Origin: Dryococelus australis | Taxonomy: Eukaryota; Arthropoda; Insecta; Phasmatodea; Phasmatidae | DNA: 64,000 nucleotides | Assembly: GCA_029891345.1 (NCBI GenBank) | Contig: CM057002.1 | Coordinates: 17,606,295-17,670,294, forward strand | Direction: 5' to 3' | Shown here: one piece after another, positions 55,658 through 64,000 of the stretch | How positions within the stretch are numbered: the stretch's first letter is position 1 | Layout: every line of letters starts with the position of its first letter | The notes under the pieces: generated by a model | What the model was told of the DNA's origin: nothing | Database searches by the model: none | The model's input: the letters and a program-made list of their open reading frames with translations, nothing else | Made by a program: the position numbers and the translations under genes

Positions 55658-56775
55658 CCCATGCCGAATTATAACGCTAAAGCATAGTTTATGTACCGTA
55701 CACATAGAGAATAAAACTTTATATGTCCTGCATAAATTGGAAAATTTACTTTGTAAAATGTGTGAATTCGATAATTTCAAGATATCTATGTGTGTACTAA
55801 CACAGTAAACCGTTTTGTAATCTTTTTCAATTTTAATTTTTCATTTGTGCCTGTATAAAAATCTGTGTGAAATAAACTTTTCCCAGGCACATCTTAAAAT
55901 GAAAATCGAGAATGCCTTTTAGCTTCCATTTTTTTTGCAAATTATTTCGTTAGTGTTATTAATGTGGCCGAAAATGATTGCAATATGAGCACGTTGTAAA
56001 CTATTAAAGAGATATAGAAGTAACTGAATTTTTCGCATTCCATCGGTCTGGAAGCGTAAGCCACATCCGGTAATTGAACATGTGTACGACAATACTCAAC
56101 CAGTTGAACTTCACCGATTCATCCCACAAGACGATTCGTACTGCGGACCTGAAGTTACATTTTTGTCGACTAAGGAGCAGGCAGTACCCGGTCCCTTCAC
56201 CACAAATTAAGGGAAATTTTATGTTTCCCATAACAGAGTAATCTGGTGGTTTTGGTTTTCTCTTTGTCAACTAACAAATACTGTGTTTTCGCTTCGTCCA
56301 GTTATTTTTTTTCTTCTATTTTTCAAGCGAAATGAAGTCGTGTGTAAATCACAAAAGGAAAAGACCAAAAGGATGATGCTTTGAGAGCGTTCGGTGTATG
56401 ATTCGCAGCGTCATGCAAAGCACAAATTTTTAGCTGCGAGTAGCCAAAAAAATAACAGCAATATAATAAAAAAAAAAAAACTCGCCTTTCCTTTTACGTG
56501 GTCCTGGTGATTCGTTTGGCAAAACCGATGTTACACGAACCTGCTGCCGCACTTGCTTCTATATAAGGCCTGGTGCAAGAGCTTAGTTTTCAAACACTGG
56601 CTCTGAAAATTAAGTTATGGAAGAATATACTCAAAGTCTTCCTCCTTGAAGAACTAGCCTAGCATTCGCCTGGTGTCATTTCGAGAAACATCGGTAAAAA
56701 CCGAAATCAGGACTTTGGCTGGAAATATTTCACAGGGTTGTGTACAAGTGTTTCAGAGACTATCGACATTAGAGC
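55658..56775. other. Unassigned AT-rich sequence
   Basis: 1.1 kb. Frames at 56004-56270 (minus) and 56673-56876 have no domain. No repeat recognised. Confidence 0.4.
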
Positions 56776-57048
56776 TAGGGATTTATCGCGAAAATAAATA
56801 TGAGTACACGCTAGAATTCAACACTATAATGACCCAGCAGCAGATTGTCTATTGCCATTCGTTGCTGTCTGCTTGAGAAAGCGTTTTCATATTTGACCGG
56901 ACCACTCAGAATTCGGCAACATACATGATTCGTATGCAGACAGTTAACGCGTGTCAAAAAATAATTCAGCCAATGAAGATAGGCAAACAACCCTACAGTG
57001 TCTCGAAATAATAACTCGTCTTGAAATATTTTCGCGAACTTTCACTAA
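56776..57048 (+). mobile_element. D-family MITE, diverged
   Basis: From TAGGGATTTATCGCGAAAAT to TTTTCGCGAACTTTCACTAA. Contains AGCAGCAGATTGTCTATTGC and CAGCCAATGAAG. Confidence 0.65.
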
Positions 57049-58577
57049 CCCGTAATCATAATCAACCTACCTCGTTTTCTCTAGCTAAAGAGTGCATAAT
57101 TGCGCTACGTCAAAAAAAAACTAACTTTGATTTTTGACTTATTTCGCGAGATTGTAGTTACATTGAGCAAGCAGAAGTGGAGCTAGCTGTAGCCGGCTGC
57201 GGTGACCGAGTGATGTGACACTGCGCCGTGAAAACCCACAAGCGCGGTGGGAAGGAAGGCGTAGCACGGGCTGACCTATGACCCCGCGTGCTCTAAGGTC
57301 TCTTCTCCGCCCAGGTCGGACTTGAGGTAGCAGTCATGTTGCCTTGCCAGACCAAGACAATACACCGCGAGGCACCAATGAGGAAGTTCGAGTAGCAGTA
57401 ATTGCCAACACTGGAATGGTATTTTTAACTGGGAAGGAAACAAAACGCCTTTAAATGTTTCATTATTATTTTATTTGTTTTATGATTTGATAGAGACGTG
57501 AAAAATTGTTCTTTGTGGCTGCAAACTAAACTCCCAGGTGTAGTACGTCCGTTTGACTTCTGCCACTGACAGACAGCTTGTGTGGCATATCCGAAGGATG
57601 CATTTAGCCAATAGTAAAGGCTCAACGATTGAGCAATCAATCTCCAGTAAAGCGGTCCCACGAGTAAAGGAAACCTTTTATTTGCCATTGCCGATGAAAA
57701 CGCGAATCTTACTATACCAGGCATAGGGCAATTAAGTATAACATGTTCTACATAAAAACGCTAATTTTGCACGTCTTTAAAGAAGGTGGAATTTCAGTGA
57801 AATATCATATAATCCAAACATCTACGGTTTGCTAATGCATTCACCATTGGATGACACGTTCTCGGATTTTCTCAGGGGAATCACGTACGCTCAGGGTGAG
57901 AGCAACATAAATCTCATTGGGCCAGTCAGTAGTACCCATGATTATGATGAGTCTCGCATAAGGGAATAGGGGAGTAGGTGCCAGGTGCCAAGCGGCCGCC
58001 ATTTTGTGACATCACCCGACCGCCATATTGAATATGGGTGATGTTAACCTCACGCCCGTGACCCTGACCGCGTGCCTGAGACTTTGGATGGCCTTGAATC
58101 CAAAAAAAAAAAAAAAAAAAAAATAAGTTTTAAAAATCGTAAAAATTCGGGAAAAAAAATCTAAAATCGAGGATTTATATTATGGAGGAGTATATTATGG
58201 TACTCCACCCTCCCTCGCTTGACCCCAAAACCCTAATTAAAACCCCATCTCCTCATCTATCCCCTCACAATCATAAAAACTGGGCTAAATCGCAAAACTA
58301 ATCATAAAATAATCCTAAAAATAAAGGAAAAAATTACATTGATGACTCCGACCATCATGTTGGTTGTTGTCGACCTTAACATTGACCCCAATGACTGTTA
58401 ACTCGAAAGTTCTAGAAACTCGAAAGTTCTAGAAAAAATTGCAGACCATATGACTGGTTATAACAAGCTGGTCATAACAACGGACCAACCTCATACCGAC
58501 CTACCTCTAACCTCTTCGCACAAAATCTTCGCAAAACATTTCAACCGGAGCTAACCATACCAAATGGTCATACTTAC
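57049..58577. other. Unassigned; poly-A tract near 58100
   Basis: The 57180-57400 part is GC-richer with a GCGGTGACCGAGTGATGTGA motif reminiscent of a tRNA-like head but no B-box. At 57985-58100 there is CCGCCATTTTGTGAC and CCGCCATATTG, followed by about 22 A's (58102-58123), which could be a retroposon tail. Beyond is C/A-rich sequence. Confidence 0.35.
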
Positions 58578-58700
58578 TTATCAGGTCAACTTACCAGGTC
58601 AACTTACCAGGTCAACTTATCAGGTCAACTTATCAGGCCAACTTATCTGGTCAACTTACCAGGTCATCTTACTAGGTCAACTTACCAGGTCAACTGACCA
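58578..58700. repeat. 13-bp minisatellite
   Basis: About ten units near CAGGTCAACTTAC with small variations (CAGGTCAACTTAT, CAGGCCAACTTAT, CTGGTCAACTTAC). Confidence 0.85.
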
Positions 58701-59039
58701 GTTGTCAAACTCCTAAACGAAACTCCAAAAAGAAGTCTAAAAAAAACCTCAAAAAGAAACTTGCATATCCAGAAACGTGTTTGTACAGTTGTTACTGGAA
58801 CACGAATCACTGTCTTACACAAAGAGATATACATATTCAACTTTTGTACTAATCTTTGATATTGATAAATTTATTGAACACATACATGAGAAGCCAGATT
58901 GTGAGACAAGAGTGCGAAAGAGTGTGTAGATAAAAAGTGCCGAGAAAGAGCACGGATCGAAATTGGGGGAAATATGTACGAGAATTGGCTGTCTGCGCAT
59001 CAAGTACACGCACCATTTTCAATTTCGTGAACATTACTA
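58701..59039. other. Unassigned
   Basis: AT-rich, no repeat recognised. Confidence 0.4.
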
Positions 59040-59277
59040 CAGGCTGTTCACGGTAAAGTGAGCACTTTTGAGGCCCTAGTTATTTATTTCGTTCAGTCAT
59101 GTTTTATTCTTTAACCACCTTTATGAAATAAATATTGCCATATAAGTAATAAACAAAGTATATACATTCCACCGAACTCTGAAATTAACGTGTAAGGCTA
59201 AAATGAAATATATTTACTAAGTATTATACCAAATGAGAGGGCTTTCAAAAGTGCTCACTTTACCGTGAACAGCCTAT
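59040..59277 (-). mobile_element. B-family MITE
   Basis: From AGGCTGTTCACGGTAAAGTG to CTTTACCGTGAACAGCCTAT. The B interior lies in reverse. Its terminal repeats are almost perfect over the first 28 bp, making this the best-kept B. Confidence 0.85.
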
Positions 59278-59562
59278 GCACGACACCACCAACTGCTTAC
59301 CTCACCACACTCACTGCTTGAAATAAAACTGCAAAATTCTTCCCCCGCTATGCGTTTTGACGGGAACAGTGTGACATCATCATGAGGTCATCCCGTCAAA
59401 CCACATCCCGTTTAGCCACAGCGGCAGAAACGCGTTGTGTGACACCGGGCTTGGTGGGCGATGAACTGTGGTTCAGACGGGACAGGCAGCTGCAAAAGGA
59501 CGGCGTGGCGTGACCTCGGACCGGATGTGACACTTCGACAAGTGACTCGCGAGGCAAGAGAG

Positions 59563-59600
<38 letters not shown>

Positions 59601-59713
59601 AGTCTTTTCTTCCTCCATTTGTATACCGAAGTCGACGCGGAGAGCAGTCGAACTTCCTCACGTCTTCACGTAGCATGACGGACAGCAGTTGCTGAACCGC
59701 GAACATCGATCTG
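59278..59713. other. GC-rich stretch with (GA)n at 59567-59597
   Basis: A GC-rich stretch, a (GA)n microsatellite, and overlapping frames on both strands that are padded by it. No gene recognised. Confidence 0.5.
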
Positions 59714-59987
59714 TAGGGATAGGAACATTTCGCGAATTCATTTCGGGACAAGATAGACGTCAAACACATATATAGTGAAGTCTCCTTCGCAATTTGATCA
59801 CAGTTTATTAGACCCGCCCGGCACGACTCTGAGCCAATAGCAGAGTTGCAAGGAAGCACCGTGCGAATCCCATAACTGCTAGGTGTGGGGCAACAGCCAA
59901 TGATCACACAGCTGAAGCTCCAGTATGTAGAGGACTGAGGAGTCTAACCTACAGGTCATTGAACTCGCGAAATTTTCCTATCCCTAT
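59714..59987 (+). mobile_element. C-family MITE
   Basis: From TAGGGATAGGAACATTTCGC to CGCGAAATTTTCCTATCCCT. 274 bp, well preserved, TA on both sides. Confidence 0.9.
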
Positions 59988-60033
59988 CGATCTGGTAAGA
60001 CATTGTGAGGGAATACCGAAGGACGACCCAAGT

Positions 60034-60458
60034 ATAGGCTATCCACAGTAAAGTGAGCACTTTTGAAAGCCCTGCTTGAGATCTACTTGCACATATGTAG
60101 TGTATTCTTCCGCCTTATGTAAGATTAACATTGTCATGAGCCTCATAACTTTATTCAACCGTAGGTCAAGCGAAACAGTGAAATTATTAGAAAAGTAAAT
60201 ATTTTACAAACCTGATAATTTTTACTCTTCGATTCGTTAAAAAAGAACAGAAAGAGAAATAAATAGTTTAAGTTATCCGAAATGGTTTCCCAACACTTTT
60301 TATTCGACCTTAAGATACGGAACTACTTCCCACCCATCGTTGCCAACTTTACTGGGCGCATTTCACTCAGTGCGCTAGTTAAAATATATGCAGGTAGGAG
60401 CAGCGACATTTTCTAAGGTTGGCTTCAAAAGTTCTCACTTTATCGTGAACAGCCTTTA
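60034..60458 (+). mobile_element. A-family MITE
   Basis: From ATAGGCTATCCACAGTAAAG to TATCGTGAACAGCCTTTA. Full length. Confidence 0.85.
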
Positions 60459-60462
60459 GATG

Positions 60463-61124
60463 TAGTATATTCACGGTTTACACTTTTAGAACCAAACTTA
60501 TGAAAAATCATCACATGTATGACGTGTTTGGATGTTTCCTAAATATATGAAGTATCGCAAGTATTTCGTACTTTTGCTAACACACAAATATTTTATTTAT
60601 TGTTAAATTGTACTTTGATTTATATTCTATATATATATATATTTATAAATATTTTAATTATAATGGATATAAATAAAACCAGAGATAAATTAGGTGTGTT
60701 GGTAATACCTAGTAAGAAACAGTTCTTATGAAAAACCTGTTCCCAGAGACCTGAAAAATTGGCGAGTTCGACGACCCGCAGGCTAGACTCTACAATATTA
60801 TGTACAAATATGCCGATGTCAACTGTGTATTGGTTGTCTGCCGTCACAGTGGGAGACGACTATTGGGCCAGCGTTCTATCTCCAGGAGGTGTCAAACATC
60901 GTGTGGACCAACGGCTAAAGTTATATAAACACACGTGTTTTGAATTCTAGCTCGTCTTGAAATGAATCCGCGAATTCTTCAGGACTCTGCCTATTACACA
61001 AATGCGGCGCATTGCGCCATTTGGTGTAATTTGCAAGCTTCGTTCCCACGAAGTGGATGAATGCCCTGGAAGCAGAATTTAGTCGAGGCTTCGGAGATGG
61101 AGGATGTAACTGTGAATGTACTAT
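60463..61124 (+). mobile_element. I-family element split by an E MITE
   Basis: Left part to 60743 (TATATTCACGGTTTACACTT, AGATAAATTAGGTGTGTTGG). Right part from 60991 (CACAAATGCGGCGCATTGCG to GTAACTGTGAATGTACTATA). Confidence 0.75.
60744..60990 (-). mobile_element. E-family MITE nested in I
   Basis: From CAGAGACCTGAAAAATTGGC to CGCGAATTCTTCAGGACTCT. The interior matches 1732-1974 in reverse (CTCCAGGAGGTGTCAAACA). Confidence 0.75.
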
Positions 61125-61250
61125 ATATACATGCATACTCCTTGAAGGGTTTTAATATGGACGGCCGAAACTAATCCTAACAGTTTGGTTGCATTTCCTG
61201 ATATGAATAGTTGCTCTCGAACTCTGGGGAACTTGGCAACAAGAGAGATA

Positions 61251-61660
61251 AAGCCTGTTCACGATCAATTGAGCCACTTTGAAACCAAACATAGAAAAAT
61301 GTCACTGCCCCTGCCTGCGTATACATTAACGGGCGAACCGAGCGATATGCGCCCACTAAAGTTAGTAATGATGGATGGAAAGTTGTTCCATATCTTAACA
61401 TCTAATAAAAAGTGTAAGTTACCGATTAGCGATACTGATTTTTTTTTTTTTTTTAATGCATCGAAGTGTAAAAATGAGCTTATTTGTAAAATATTTGCTG
61501 TTCTAACAGTTTCCCAGCTTCACCTGACGAGCGCACGAATAAAGTGACGAGGCCCATGGCAACGTTAATGCTACATACGGCAGAGGAGTACACATCGTGT
61601 ATACAGGACGATCTTAAGCAGGGCTTTTCAACGTGTTCATTATATCGCGAACGGCCTGCA
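61251..61660 (-). mobile_element. A-family MITE
   Basis: From AAGCCTGTTCACGATCAATT to TATCGCGAACGGCCTGCA, with a poly-T run near 61440. Somewhat worn at the ends. Confidence 0.8.
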
Positions 61661-62164
61661 CGCGCGTGTACGCGGGATATAGGCCATTACACAGGCCAGC
61701 TCCGACGTCATGAAATGTTCAACGAGAATTACCAGTGTGGAAATAAAAGCGCGCGATGGAAACCTAATCCGGAACGTTGGTGCTTATCCCCGTTATATTA
61801 ATTCCCGTGGAGGTCATTTTGTGCGCACGTTTCTCTTTGTGCCTTCGCGAGAGTCGTATTCAAAAGAAAGTATCGTGTTCATAAACTGAATTTCGACCGT
61901 CATTCCCACAACGTGAATGCACAAAGTAGGTATAACCTACACAGTTGTAATTTACATTAAAATATTTATTGATAAATTTATATTGTTTACTTAATTGTGA
62001 AACTTTTACTTTACAAATATCAACGTTGAATATTTCAGTATAGATGGACGATGTTAGAAATTCTTTTATTCATGTAAGATAAAATTGGGTTGTTGTATGA
62101 AAGTTCAATCAAATAAAAGGACGCCCGAATTTTGAAAAATAATAACAATCTGCTAGGTATCAAT
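61661..62164. other. Unassigned
   Basis: No repeat recognised, no gene. Confidence 0.4.
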
Positions 62165-62418
62165 AACCTCCGGGTGTCTATATCGCCAGTTTAATTTTGC
62201 ATATTGGTCGCGTGGCTTTGTGAGAAAAAACTTTTATTTTACTTGGCTGTCCAATCAGAGTTAGGTTACTGCTGTAGTGTGCGTCTGTGATTCTCGAGCA
62301 GACACCGAAGCCGCGTTACACGTACCTAAATCATCCACTGCAGAAAGTGGATGTGAACTAAAGTGTTATGAAATACAACTGGTCTTTGAATATTCTCACG
62401 AAAATCACGGGCCCCTAA
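62165..62418 (+). mobile_element. D-family MITE
   Basis: From CTCCGGGTGTCTATATCGCC to CTCACGAAAATCACGGGCCC. The left end is worn. Contains CCAATCAGAGTTAGG, CGTCTGTGATTCTCGAGC. Confidence 0.7.
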
Positions 62419-62510
62419 TTATATATTATAGTGCTTGACACAGTCGAAGAGCACTTTAAACTTTCAAATGACTTCTGGCCAAAGCTAAAATAATATATCT
62501 GGAGTAAAAC

Positions 62511-62658
62511 TATAACAAGTATCTCACTCGCGAGTACCAATAACTGGGAAACACATAGTTCAAATTGAATACACAATACGAGATTATAACAAGTATCTCA
62601 CTCGCGAGTACCAATAACTGGGAAACACATAGTTCAAATTGAATACACAATACGAGAT
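62511..62658. repeat. Exact 74-bp tandem duplication
   Basis: TATAACAAGTATCTCACTCG starts at 62511 and again at 62585; the two 74-bp copies appear identical, including ATAGTTCAAATTGAATACAC. Confidence 0.9.
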
Positions 62659-64000
62659 TATAAAAACCTTACAACCCTAAAATAAACATCGGCAGCCCAC
62701 CATATATCGTAGACAAGAATACTCCACTTGACGATAATGCAACGATCATGATTGGGTAAGGAAAAATTACATTAAAAATGAACGTGTCTACCGAAAACGT
62801 ACCCTGACGGCCAAATAGGCTAACGAAAAAATTCTATTTGGCTGTGTTGGCGACACGGCCGTTTTTTTTTTTTTTGCGTGAATACGTCTACGTTGAGGCG
62901 TTCGGACGTCTTGGTGTTTTTTTTTTTTTGTTTACGTTCCCGGCACCCCTTCTCCCGATCATATTTGGCTTTATTGATATCACTGGATTGCTTTTGAGAT
63001 GTTATTTCCAACAGTATGCAATTTATTTATTTCGAATTGGTTTTTGACGAGTATAGACCGGAATTGTGTAAAGTTTTCTTAATTTTTTTAATTAAACACA
63101 TATAATCTCACCATAACGACGCCACACAAATGTTTTTATACACGCAGTTGATTGATCTTAGCGAGAGCTGTCGATCGAAACCTATACGAGCGTCTAACTT
63201 CTCATAGTCAAAAGTTACACTACGCTGAAGTTATGAGACGCGGTGAAACGAACTCAAAATTGCGGGTCCCACCTCCATCCCCAGCCGAGCGATGCTTCGC
63301 AGTCTCACTCAACGCAACATATTCGTTGATCCGTTGGCAATCGAGTGGTGTAATTGAATTTCGAACGTAGACGATAAATTCGGAGCTGCAATGCCCAACT
63401 GTATTCCCTGGTTTTGTTACCATCGGATTTTCTGGATTGCCCTCCAAATATGATTGCAAATTTAAAGACGTATTCGCGTCAAAAATATCCCTTGTTTCAC
63501 GACACGGCGATGGGTTGCGGTGAGCTGTAGCCAATCAGGATGAAGCAGCAGACCGGCAATGAGTGTGTTGCTCAAAATTCTTGAGCTGCGATTGTCGGCG
63601 ATAGCCTGCGACGGGGAAGAAGAAGAAGAAGAAGAACGAGTCTTTGTGTACATACAGAATATGAAGAACAGCTATTTGTTTACATTTTGAAGACGACACG
63701 CGCGTTTATGCTACGAGTTTAATACTATTTGCATATTTGAGATTGCGTCAGCGAGTGTTTCTCGTCAATGTTTTCCGCCACGTCTTTTGTCACATTCGCG
63801 AGGTCTAAAAACGAAAATTTCCCCTCTAAAATAGATAGTAGCGCCATCTGAGACGGCGCCCTTCGCAGGGAGATGATTGCTCGATTCTGAAACAGTAAGT
63901 ACTATAGCTAGTCTCAACGCTGTACTGTGGATCACGCGGAACAAGTCGTCAGACAACAGAATGTCAGTTTATTGTGTCCCGGGGACGTCTGTTACATGAC
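62659..64000. other. Unassigned
   Basis: Mixed sequence with poly-T runs at 62860-62875 and 62918-62930 and a GAA-rich run at 63617-63637. Open frames on both strands at 63152-63534 overlap and have no recognised domain. I see no gene. Confidence 0.4.

Noticed and set aside
59473-59907. 144-codon minus-strand frame
   Set aside because: Runs through a C MITE and a (GA)n repeat; not conserved in other C copies.

Overview
This is a repeat-dominated stretch of a eukaryotic nuclear genome, most likely an insect or other arthropod. The reasons are an AT-rich background, no prokaryote-like packing of genes, an arthropod-type Ty3/gypsy retroelement, tRNA-derived SINEs, an interspersed repeat with a tail common in insect genomes, and dozens of short non-autonomous DNA transposons (MITEs). 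The order or species cannot be read from the sequence. No intact host gene was recognised. The best host-gene candidate is one small terminal coding exon on the minus strand (23270-23403). Most long open frames lie inside tandem arrays whose period is a multiple of three, so they need not be genes.

Layout. 1-12.8 kb: nested MITEs and SINE pieces plus two long hairpin (inverted-repeat) elements, at 7.8-8.6 kb and 12.3-12.8 kb. 13.7-18.6 kb: a GC-rich 63-bp satellite whose middle 2 kb is riddled with small deletions. 18.7-20.7 kb: nested MITEs. 20.7-29.2 kb: a decayed minus-strand Ty3/gypsy element (gag, protease, reverse transcriptase, integrase C-terminus) between two diverged terminal repeats. 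It carries a 212-bp tandem array and a MITE inserted in gag. 29.2-30.3 kb: a 30-bp minisatellite abutting the right terminal repeat. 30.6-46 kb: MITEs, SINEs, a retroposon tail, a candidate solo LTR, a third palindromic element (41.4-41.8 kb) and microsatellites. 46.4-55.7 kb: a dense MITE cluster with up to three levels of nesting, and a 153-bp x 6 array in a continuous frame (47.6-48.6 kb). 55.7-64 kb: more MITEs, short minisatellites and unassigned sequence.

For this annotation the repeats are named: A (about 425 bp) and B (about 240 bp), which share the end AGGCTGTTCACGGTAAAGTG at TA sites; C (about 275 bp), D (about 280 bp), E and F, which have TTCGCGAA near their ends and also sit at TA; G (about 460 bp) and H (about 240 bp), which sit at TTAA and have piggyBac-like CCCTTT or CACTTT ends; I (about 400 bp); T (380 bp); and P (257 bp, TTAA). 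The nesting gives a relative chronology: A into A, B into D, C into D into C, P into A, G into I, E into I, A into I, A into the retroelement, and the retroelement into A.

Together these look like an insertion hot region in which several non-autonomous families shared a few outside transposases; no transposase gene is visible here. Element boundaries were read by eye from the terminal repeats and are good to a few bases for well-kept copies and to tens of bases for worn ones.
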